From: Nitrospirota bacterium
GTDB lineage: Bacteria > Nitrospirota > Thermodesulfovibrionia > Thermodesulfovibrionales > UBA1546
Reading direction: 5' to 3'
Assembly (NCBI GenBank): GCA_004298625.1
Contig: SCSY01000205.1
Coordinates: 1 to 18,090 of the forward strand
DNA length: 18,090 nucleotides
Shown: in pieces, positions 7,337 through 13,228 of the stretch
How positions within the stretch are numbered: the first letter of the stretch is position 1
Layout of the letters: every line of letters starts with the position of its first letter
Made by a program: the position numbers and the translations under genes
The notes under the pieces: model-generated
What the model was told of the DNA's origin: nothing
What the model saw: only the letters and a program-made list of their open reading frames with translations
Database searches by the model: none

Positions 7337-9364
7337 TTACAATTCATAGCCTTTTATCGGTATTTCTATTGTGAAGATGGTGCCTTTTGGGGCATTATCC
7401 TTTACTCTGATGTAACCTCTGTGCTCCGTAATAATCTTGTTTGCAATGGCAAGGCCGAGACCTGTGCCTCCTTTTTTAGTAGAAAAATACGGAAGGAATA
7501 TTTTTTCCTTGTCTTCTTCCCTCATCCCGGGCCCGTCGTCGGCGATAGCAATAAAAACCCTGTTTGAGAGCCTGTCCGCATTTACTTTAAGCTCTATATT
7601 ACCATTATTGCCCATGGCCTGGAATGCGTTGTCGAAAATATTAATCAGCGCCCTCTTGAACTGCTCTCCATCCAGGTCCGTCAACGGCATATTATCGGGG
7701 ATTGACACCTTAATGCTGAAACCTTTATAGTCCTTATAAAGTTCCAGAACTTCATCTATTATAGCAGTAAGATTTGTCGGAGTCTTTTTTATCTCCGGCA
7801 TTTTCCCAAGGCGTGAAACATCATCTACGAACCTCTTAAGGCTGTCAACCTGCTTTACTATTGTTTTTGTAGAAGGCTCGAATATTTGGTCGAAATCCTT
7901 ATCTTTTTGCTCCCATTTTTTTAACAGCCTCTCTGCTGAGAGCTTTATCGGGGTGAGCGGATTTTTTATCTCATGAGCCATTCTTTTTGCAACCTCTTCC
8001 CATGCAAGCGCCTTTTGTGCCTTTATCGTATCGGAGAGGTCATTAAAGACTACCAGAAGACCGATGGGCGTTGAGGCGTCGTCCCTCAGCGTGGTGACAA
8101 AGACCTTCAATATAAGATTTTTTTCTCCGACAACGGCCCTTACCTCTTTATTGTTGGTACCGTAGAGGTCTTTAATTATTATTCCATTAATGAAGCTATG
8201 AAGTTCTTCGGATGTAATCTTTGACATCAATTCCCTGTAATTTTTATTTTTGACTTCTGTCGAATTTATGTTCAGTATGGAACACGCAGCGTTATTGATG
8301 GTCAGTATACTGCCTGCAATGTCGAGGAAGATAACGCCTGAGTTGATATTTGCGAGTATATTTTTCATCTCTGCATAAGCCTTCTGGAGAGTTTCTTTCC
8401 CGCTTTTCAGTTCGGATACCATGTGGTTAAAAGAATTTATCAGGAGCCCTATCTCGTCTTCCCTGCTGAGGTTGAGGTGCACATTCAGGTTTCCGGCTGC
8501 AACTTCTTCTGTGGCCTGCGCAAGGCTCTGGATCGGATTTGTGATGCCGTTTGCTATCCTCAGGGCCACCCAGAGAGACATAAATACAACAATTAAAGTA
8601 AAGAAGGCAAGTATCAAAAGGTAGTTCATCTTTAACGGGGTTTTCCAGGATTCCAATTTTATATAATCCTCATAAGCGCTCTTTATCTTTTCGACATTGA
8701 CTGCAATATCTTTCGGCAGGCGGGTTTCTATAACTGCGATGCCTGTTAATTTCCCTCCGGCATATTCGGGAATGACAGCCCTTATAGTGTCTCCGTCTTC
8801 GCCGGATATGACCTCTGTGCCTTCCTTTCCTTCAAACCCGGCCTTAATAGTCTCTGTAGGATTCTCGGGGCTTTTATTAATGCGCGCTATTTTGTATTCG
8901 GGCGACTGGTTTTTATCGGACAGCAATGCCTTTGCAAGCCCCATTGTTTTTTGTCTTTCCACTTCATAAACTGCCTTTGCGACTTCCATAGAGCTTGTGA
9001 GGGGCTGCCTGAACTGAGGGGTCAGAAGTTTATCTATATAATTCGTGACGAGGCCGCTTGCCACAAAAAATAAAATTGCCGCCGGTATGAATGTAAGCAC
9101 GACAAACACGGCGACGATCTTTGTCTTGAATTTGTATCCGAGGATCTTTTGTTTTCTCTCGATGTACAGCTTGAAGAAATTTTTCCCGACAAAGAACATT
9201 AATATCAGCAGGGCAATTATGTTGAGATTGAGGAGAACCAGCAGGAGGACCCTTGTCAGGATGGATACGGTTTCGAGCCGGATGTAATGGATCTCGATTA
9301 TAAAGGCAGCGACTATTGATATAAAAATGCTCAGCGATATGAGTCCGTTTCTGAGGTTTCTCAT
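7337..9364 (-). CDS. ntrY: NtrY-type membrane sensor histidine kinase
   Basis: This kinase has 675 residues. Three N-terminal helices (about 8-27, 36-60, 83-105), a periplasmic region (about 106-245) and a fourth helix (246-270) anchor it in the inner membrane. The 'FKTKIVAVFVVLTFIPA' stretch is typical of NtrY. A HAMP domain (about 270-323), a PAS domain (about 333-440), a HisKA domain with phospho-acceptor H464 in AHEIKNPLTPIKLSAERL, and a HATPase domain follow. The HATPase domain has the N box near 575, DDGPGM at 609-614 and GGTGLGLAI at 632-640. It presumably phosphorylates the adjacent NtrX. NtrY/NtrX pairs are tied to nitrogen, redox or envelope control in other bacteria; the signal here is unknown. 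The ATG overlaps the upstream stop by four bases. Confidence 0.92.
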   Translation of the reverse strand: MRNLRNGLISLSIFISIVAAFIIEIHYIRLETVSILTRVLLLVLLNLNIIALLILMFFVGKNFFKLYIERKQKILGYKFKTKIVAVFVVLTFIPAAILFFVASGLVTNYIDKLLTPQFRQPLTSSMEVAKAVYEVERQKTMGLAKALLSDKNQSPEYKIARINKSPENPTETIKAGFEGKEGTEVISGEDGDTIRAVIPEYAGGKLTGIAVIETRLPKDIAVNVEKIKSAYEDYIKLESWKTPLKMNYLLILAFFTLIVVFMSLWVALRIANGITNPIQSLAQATEEVAAGNLNVHLNLSREDEIGLLINSFNHMVSELKSGKETLQKAYAEMKNILANINSGVIFLDIAGSILTINNAACSILNINSTEVKNKNYRELMSKITSEELHSFINGIIIKDLYGTNNKEVRAVVGEKNLILKVFVTTLRDDASTPIGLLVVFNDLSDTIKAQKALAWEEVAKRMAHEIKNPLTPIKLSAERLLKKWEQKDKDFDQIFEPSTKTIVKQVDSLKRFVDDVSRLGKMPEIKKTPTNLTAIIDEVLELYKDYKGFSIKVSIPDNMPLTDLDGEQFKRALINIFDNAFQAMGNNGNIELKVNADRLSNRVFIAIADDGPGMREEDKEKIFLPYFSTKKGGTGLGLAIANKIITEHRGYIRVKDNAPKGTIFTIEIPIKGYEL

Positions 9365-9936
9365 TTGGTGTGTCCTATGCGGAAGTTTGAGGAGTCTTTT
9401 ATAATTTTAAACTCTTTTTCCGGCACGAAGAAGAATAAATATCCGATGACCGGCGGAAGCCTTCTTAATCTGGACTCGGCCGTTATCCTGACAAAGTAGT
9501 CGTCGGGATCAAGCTCCTTTGTGTTTGTCAGTTTCAGGTTGCTGATGTTTAAAGACCATTTTAATAATGAATCAAGCTCGTTGAATCTTTTTTCCACTAC
9601 TGTCATCCCATGCAATGAAGTGGCTACAAATTCTTTTTTAACCGGATCAGCCCGCAGTGTCTTTATAAATGTTTTTCCGAGAACAAACTCATCGGGCCAC
9701 ATATCCCATATCCTGAACAAGTCTATATAAAGCGTGATCTCCTTTACTATCCCGTTTTTTAAGTCCTGTATCTGTTTTTCGTCGAGGAGGATGCCTGTTG
9801 TGACAAGCAGCTCGTTATTTACGATTTTTATTTCAGGCCCGACTATCTCTGTGCCGCTTGACCGGGAAGGGTGAAATAATAGGCAATAAGCGAGAATTGA
9901 AAAAAAGAAAATAAACTGCCGGCTCTTATTCAGCAA
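9361..9936 (-). CDS. DUF4390-family exported protein
   Basis: This protein has 191 residues with a clear N-terminal signal sequence (MLNKSRQ, then a hydrophobic core to about residue 20), so it is probably secreted to the periplasm. The body has the beta-rich pattern of DUF4390: 'LLVTTGILLDEKQIQDLKNG', the IDLFRIWDMWPDE segment and a PPVIGYLFF segment near the end. Its function is not known. Members of this family are found just upstream of ntrY in other bacteria, and here the gene overlaps ntrY by four bases, which suggests a role in signal input to the kinase (inference). The start codon is TTG at 9934-9936; AAGGAG lies about 14 bases upstream, a rather long spacing, so translation may be modest. 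Confidence 0.8.
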   Translation of the reverse strand: MLNKSRQFIFFFSILAYCLLFHPSRSSGTEIVGPEIKIVNNELLVTTGILLDEKQIQDLKNGIVKEITLYIDLFRIWDMWPDEFVLGKTFIKTLRADPVKKEFVATSLHGMTVVEKRFNELDSLLKWSLNISNLKLTNTKELDPDDYFVRITAESRLRRLPPVIGYLFFFVPEKEFKIIKDSSNFRIGHTK

Positions 9937-9943
9937 TTTAGAC

Positions 9944-9972
9944 TTGACATCTCCTTGGGAAAAATTTATTGT
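9944..9972 (+). promoter_or_regulatory. Possible sigma-70 promoter toward the adenosine kinase gene
   Basis: TTGACA (9944-9949) is followed after 17 bases by TATTGT (9967-9972), matching four of six -10 positions. It would give a leader of about 110 bases containing the heptamer arrays. It overlaps the start region of the divergent operon, so the two promoters could interfere. The match is weak on the -10 side. Confidence 0.3.
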
Positions 9973-9974
9973 TC

Positions 9975-9983
9975 ATTATACCA
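9975..9983 (-). promoter_or_regulatory. Extended -10 promoter for DUF4390-ntrY-ntrX
   Basis: Read on the minus strand the sequence is TGGTATAAT, a perfect TATAAT with the TGn extension. It lies about 40 bases ahead of the TTG start. No good -35 hexamer is found at 16-18 bases, consistent with an extended -10 promoter. The operon would then be transcribed by a housekeeping sigma factor rather than sigma-54. Confidence 0.55.
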
Positions 9984-9993
9984 TAATAAAGAC

Positions 9994-10074
9994 AGTGAAC
10001 AGTGAATGGTGAATAGTGTCGGTAAAAAGAGAAACTTGCATTGAAAATCGACACTGACACTGAACACTGACACT
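9994..10074. repeat. Pair of heptamer tandem arrays in inverted orientation
   Basis: The first array is four heptamers at 9994-10021: AGTGAAC, AGTGAAT, GGTGAAT, AGTGTCG. About 27 bases later, 10049-10074 carries CACTGA-type units running the other way (CGACACT, GACACTG, AACACTG, ACACT). The two are roughly reverse complementary, anchored by AGTGTCG/CGACACT, so a transcript through them could fold. The arrays sit between the divergent promoters and the kinase start. Confidence 0.6.
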
Positions 10075-10090
10075 AAAACAAGGAGGGTTT

Positions 10091-10573
10091 ATGGAGATTA
10101 AATCCGTAAGAATAGATATTCCGGAAGGTTGCAATATGATACTGGGGCAGACGCACTTTATAAAGACGGCGGAAGACCTTTATGAGATTATAGCTACAAC
10201 TGTGCCGCAGGCGCGTTTCGGCATTGCCTTTACAGAGGCCTCGGGCCCATGTCTGATAAGGACCGAGGGTAATGATAAAGAGCTTATTGATGCAAGCGCA
10301 AAAAATCTTCAGGAATTGGGAGCGGGTCATGTGTTTTGCATACTCCTGAAAGATGCGTATCCTATAAACGTTCTCAGCCGGATAAAAGATTGTCAGGAGG
10401 TCTGCGGAATATTCTGCGCAACAGCAAATCCCGTTGAGGTTATCCTGGCGGTTACGCCGCAGGGCAACGGGGTAATGGGGGTTGTTGATGGTTTTGCGCC
10501 TAAGGCAACAGAGACCGCAGAAGACAAGGCTCACAGGAAAGAATTTTTAAGAAAAATAGGGTATAAACTATGA
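10091..10573 (+). CDS. Adenosine-specific kinase (PF04008 family)
   Basis: The 160-residue sequence matches the small conserved adenosine-specific kinase family first defined in archaea and also found in many anaerobic bacteria. Recognisable blocks are MILGQTHFIKTAEDLYE near residue 20-36, the FGIAFTEASGPCLIR stretch near 54-68, GAGHVFCILLKDAYPINVL and the C-terminal GFAPKATETAEDKAHRKEFL. The family is thought to phosphorylate adenosine to AMP; no classical kinase P-loop is seen, which is normal for it. The ATG follows a strong AAGGAGG. The stop overlaps the next gene in an ATGA junction. Next to dsr genes it might help manage adenylates released during sulfate activation, but that is inference. 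Confidence 0.85.
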   Translation: MEIKSVRIDIPEGCNMILGQTHFIKTAEDLYEIIATTVPQARFGIAFTEASGPCLIRTEGNDKELIDASAKNLQELGAGHVFCILLKDAYPINVLSRIKDCQEVCGIFCATANPVEVILAVTPQGNGVMGVVDGFAPKATETAEDKAHRKEFLRKIGYKL

Positions 10574-10932
10574 GAAGAGGCAGGGGCGGAGAAGCTAAAT
10601 GCCCTTTTTGCGGGCGGTCGTTTGAAAGTCCCCGCGAGATAAAGGCTGAATTCGGGAATGTCTTCACCGGCGGGAAATGCGAATGCGGGGCAGTGTATGT
10701 TTTCGACCGCTCGGGACATAATCTCGGAGATGCATATGTTGACGGACTTGTATTTGCCTGTAACGGCGACTGGGAAGCTGCCTGGAAATTAATCCCTGAT
10801 GTAGATTACACTATAAAGCCGTTTTATTATGACAGGGAAACGCATCAACTGAATGAGGGGGGCAGGAGGGCCGGCCGCTCCATGGAGAATTTTTTATTTA
10901 TCGCATTAAATAAAAAAGAAGAAAGACAATAA
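10570..10932 (+). CDS. Conserved hypothetical zinc-ribbon protein
   Basis: I do not recognise this 120-residue protein. Near the N-terminus CPFC (residues 11-14) and CEC (37-39) form a CxxC...CxC pattern with about 22 residues between, like a zinc ribbon. The rest is soluble, with a tyrosine- and aspartate-rich middle (DVDYTIKPFYYDRETH) and a basic RRAGR segment before FLFIALNKK. There is no signal peptide or membrane helix. Its start overlaps the adenosine kinase stop by four bases, so the two are almost certainly translated together and may act together. No ribosome-binding site of its own is evident. A role in nucleic-acid or protein binding is possible but unsupported. Confidence 0.7.
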   Translation: MRRGRGGEAKCPFCGRSFESPREIKAEFGNVFTGGKCECGAVYVFDRSGHNLGDAYVDGLVFACNGDWEAAWKLIPDVDYTIKPFYYDRETHQLNEGGRRAGRSMENFLFIALNKKEERQ

Positions 10933-10940
10933 ACCATTGA

Positions 10941-10974
10941 TAAGTAAATATGATTTATTAATAAAATTTATTTA
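10941..10974. promoter_or_regulatory. AT-rich dyad upstream of dsrC
   Basis: In the 244-base gap before dsrC, TAAGTAAAT (10941-10949) pairs with ATTTATTTA (10966-10974, one G-T pair) around the perfect 12-base palindrome TTTATTAATAAA (10954-10965). TTGACC at 10976-10981 could be a -35 element, but no convincing -10 lies at normal spacing. The dyad could be an operator or the end of the preceding unit. There is no protein-coding gene in 10933-11176. Confidence 0.35.
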
Positions 10975-11032
10975 TTTGACCGAAGCAGTGCAGATGTATT
11001 AGTGTTTATAGCCTAATTTTAAAAAGATTAAA

Positions 11033-11084
11033 GAGACCGGAAATCAAAAATAACAGGAAGCTTGTAACAATAAGTTTAGGTCTC
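11033..11084 (+). promoter_or_regulatory. Nested stem-loop in the presumed dsrC leader
   Basis: GAGACC (11033-11038) pairs with GGTCTC (11079-11084). Inside it AAGCTT (11058-11063) pairs with AAGTTT (11072-11077, one G-T pair) over an eight-base loop. A separate hairpin, GGGAGA/TCTCCC at 11124-11137, lies about 25 bases before the dsrC ribosome-binding site. The arrangement suggests a folded 5' leader, but it matches no riboswitch class I recognise. Confidence 0.35.
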
Positions 11085-11176
11085 GTCCAAAAATAAGGCA
11101 ATTGATGTTCATCGGATTAATCGGGGAGATTTCTCCCATAACGGAAAATTTTTAACAAAAGAAGGAGGGACGTAAA

Positions 11177-11512
11177 ATGCCAATGATGGATTTTCAGGGA
11201 AAACAGGTCGAGGTTGATGACGACGGCTATATTATTAATCTTGATGACTGGACCAAGGAGATGGCTGTACATTTAGCGGGTCTGGACGGCATCACACTTT
11301 CAGAGGCTCACTGGGAGGTTATCAACTTCCTGAGAGATTATTACAAGCAGTATCAGATTGCTCCGATGATAAAGATCCTCGTTAAAGAGATCGGTAAGGC
11401 AATGGGGCCTGAGAAAGGCAACACAAAATACCTCTATGAGCTGTATCCGGGCGGACCTGCAAAACAGGCGTGCAAGTATGCAGGGCTTCCAAAACCAACC
11501 GGTTGCGTATAG
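11177..11512 (+). CDS. dsrC: DsrC sulfur-carrier protein
   Basis: This protein of 111 residues is a canonical DsrC. The C-terminal arm is intact: CKYAGLPKPTGCV with the two redox cysteines C99 and C110, eleven residues apart. In DsrC these carry a sulfur atom from sulfite as a trisulfide, which the DsrMKJOP complex then reduces. TusE-type relatives keep only the last cysteine, so this is a true respiratory DsrC. The ATG follows a strong GGAGG (about 11164-11168), fitting the very high abundance known for this protein. It precedes the dsrMKJOP operon but is separated from it by a strong hairpin. dsrA and dsrB are not in the window. Confidence 0.97.
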   Translation: MPMMDFQGKQVEVDDDGYIINLDDWTKEMAVHLAGLDGITLSEAHWEVINFLRDYYKQYQIAPMIKILVKEIGKAMGPEKGNTKYLYELYPGGPAKQACKYAGLPKPTGCV

Positions 11513-11533
11513 TTTTTAATTAACGTTTAGATC

Positions 11534-11569
11534 GGCGCCCGGCGATATTGCTCGCCGGAGCGCCTTCTT
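11534..11569 (+). terminator. Strong hairpin after dsrC (terminator or RNA-end stabiliser)
   Basis: GGCGC-CCGGCGA (11534-11545) pairs with TCGCCGG-a-GCGCC (11552-11564): twelve base pairs with one bulged A and a six-base loop. The following T-run is short (TTCTT, 11565-11569). It should partly or fully end the dsrC transcript, giving more dsrC than downstream message. Confidence 0.8.
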
Positions 11570-11580
11570 AAACTTTGACT

Positions 11581-11599
11581 CCCTCGAAAAACGAGAGGG
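11581..11599 (+). other. Second small hairpin between dsrC and the RsbRD-type gene
   Basis: CTCG (11583-11586) pairs with CGAG (11592-11595) over five As, extended by CC/GG past a bulged A. TTGACT (11575-11580) just upstream resembles a -35 box, but the nearest -10-like TATCCT is 19 bases on, so any internal promoter here is weakly supported. Confidence 0.25.
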
Positions 11600-11667
11600 T
11601 ATCCTTGCTGTATACGGCATTAGGTTTTCTTTACTTTGAATAATGTAAGGAGTGGCCTGGAAGATAA

Positions 11668-12240
11668 ATGATGCTCAAGAATCTCCTGTCAGAAAAGAGA
11701 GCCGCTATTTTGGAAAGGTGGCTCGACATAATATTAGAAAGCTACCCTGCCGACACTTCAAATTTCCTCAGGCAACAAAAGAACCGGTTCGCTAATCCTG
11801 TGGGGGCTGCTATTTCCCAGGGTATAAACGGCCTTTTTGAAGAACTCCTGAACGGCAAGTCTTCCGATGAGATTTCTCCCTTTCTCGACAATGTTATAAG
11901 GATAAGGGCTGTCCAGGATTTTACCCCCTCAAAGGCTGTTTCTTTTATTTTTCTTCTTAAGAAAGTGATCCGGGAAGTTTTGGAGAAGGAAATCTCGGAA
12001 AATCGTTTCTCCGACGAGTTATCCGCGCTCGATGCCGATATTGATAACATGGCCATGGAGGCCTTTGATATCTATGTCAAATGCAGGGAAAAGCTTTATG
12101 ACATTAAGGCAAACGAAGTGAGGCGCATGACTTTCAGGCTTTTGCAAAGGGCCAATCTGATATGTGAGCTCTCCGAGCAGGAGCAGGAACTTATTGACAT
12201 CAAGAATCTTAACGTAAAAAGAAAAGAGGTAACGAAATGA
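11668..12240 (+). CDS. RsbRD N-terminal (globin-like) domain protein linked to dsrMKJOP
   Basis: This soluble, almost all-helical protein of 190 residues is of the RsbRD_N type: the opening 'LLSEKRAAILERWLDIILESYP' pattern, the NPVG segment near residue 43 and the FTPSKAVSFIFLLKKVIRE helix. The last 40 residues are charged and look coiled-coil. It contains no histidine at all, so it cannot bind heme through a proximal His; cysteines are C139 and C166. Genes of this type are known just upstream of dsrM in sulfate reducers, and here the stop overlaps the dsrM start by four bases. It may be a regulatory or assembly factor for the complex, but its function is not established. Two adjacent ATGs (11668, 11671) follow GGAAG; the second has better spacing. 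Confidence 0.75.
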   Translation: MMLKNLLSEKRAAILERWLDIILESYPADTSNFLRQQKNRFANPVGAAISQGINGLFEELLNGKSSDEISPFLDNVIRIRAVQDFTPSKAVSFIFLLKKVIREVLEKEISENRFSDELSALDADIDNMAMEAFDIYVKCREKLYDIKANEVRRMTFRLLQRANLICELSEQEQELIDIKNLNVKRKEVTK

Positions 12241-13226
12241 AAATCTTATTTCCCTTCTTTGCAGTTATCGCGCTGATTCTGCTTGCCTTCGCAGGGATAA
12301 AGACGGCGAATATGCAGTTCCTATTCGGAGTAGTTATCCCCTACGCAGCGCTCGGCATATTTACGCTCGGGGTTATCTACCGTGTCGTGAAATGGGGGAC
12401 TTCGCCTGTGCCGTTCCGCATCCCCACAACCTGCGGGCAGCAGAAGTCTTTGCCGTGGATCAAGCAAAATAAAATTGAAAACCCGTCCGGCTCTCTGGGC
12501 GTCATCATCAGGATGGCGCTTGAAGTCCTTGTTTTTCGTTCCCTGTTCAGGAATCTGAAGACTGAACTGAAGGAGGGCAAGGTTGTCTATGGCTGGGAGA
12601 AATGGCTCTGGATGGCAGGCCTGGCGTTTCACTGGTCCTTTCTCATAATTTTAGTAAGGCATTTCAGATTCTTTATGCAGGATGTGCCTTCCGTCATTAA
12701 GATAATCGAGAGCCTTGACAGTTTCCTGCAGGTAGGCGTGCCGCTGCTATACCTAACCGATATAATCCTCCTGCTGGCCGTGACCTATCTCTTCATCAGA
12801 AGGGTTTATCTCCCGCAGATAAAATATATATCCCTTGCCGCCGATTATTTCCCGCTCTTCCTGATACTCGGCATCGCCGTTACCGGCGTGCTCATGAGGT
12901 ATTTTTTCAAGGTGCATATCGTAGGCGTAAAAGTCCTGGCTATGGGGCTTGTCAGCTTTACCCCGAGCATTCCTGAGGGGATAGGGGCTTTGTTTTATGT
13001 GCATCTGTTCCTGATCTGTGTTTTATTCGCATATTTTCCGTTCAGCAAGCTGATGCATCTGGCAGGGGTCTTTATGAGCCCGACGAGAAATCTTGCGAAT
13101 AACAGTCGCGAGGTCAGACATATAAATCCATGGAATTACCCTGTCCATGTTCATACGTATGAAGAATACGAAAACGATTTCAGGGATAAAATGAAAGCGG
13201 CTGGATTACCAGTCGAGAAGGAGTGA
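12237..13226 (+). CDS. dsrM: DsrM, cytochrome b subunit of the DsrMKJOP complex
   Basis: This integral membrane protein of 329 residues is related to nitrate reductase gamma subunit (NarI/HdrE). It has about six hydrophobic helices (near 5-22, 28-48, 124-142, 165-188, 203-220, 250-270). Histidines in or near membrane helices (H132, H142, H226, H256, H274) are candidate ligands for the two b hemes. It exchanges electrons between menaquinol/menaquinone and the DsrK iron-sulfur subunit. AGAGG precedes the ATG, which overlaps the RsbRD gene stop. The C-terminal tail (about 280-329) is hydrophilic, with the SPTRN motif, and probably contacts DsrK in the cytoplasm. Length and layout are normal for the family. 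Confidence 0.95.
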   Translation: MKILFPFFAVIALILLAFAGIKTANMQFLFGVVIPYAALGIFTLGVIYRVVKWGTSPVPFRIPTTCGQQKSLPWIKQNKIENPSGSLGVIIRMALEVLVFRSLFRNLKTELKEGKVVYGWEKWLWMAGLAFHWSFLIILVRHFRFFMQDVPSVIKIIESLDSFLQVGVPLLYLTDIILLLAVTYLFIRRVYLPQIKYISLAADYFPLFLILGIAVTGVLMRYFFKVHIVGVKVLAMGLVSFTPSIPEGIGALFYVHLFLICVLFAYFPFSKLMHLAGVFMSPTRNLANNSREVRHINPWNYPVHVHTYEEYENDFRDKMKAAGLPVEKE

Positions 13227-13228
13227 AG

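Noticed and set aside
9930..9950. Six-codon upstream ORF (minus strand) before the DUF4390 TTG start
   Set aside because: AAGGAG touches its ATG with no spacing, so initiation is unlikely; the same AAGGAG more plausibly serves the TTG start.
10073..10534. 153-codon minus-strand frame opposite the adenosine kinase
   Set aside because: The plus-strand frame matches a known family and has a strong ribosome-binding site; the minus frame does neither.
13223..13228. GTG 13223 as the dsrK start
   Set aside because: The Shine-Dalgarno AAGGAG directly abuts this GTG; ATG 13229 has correct spacing of 6 bases.
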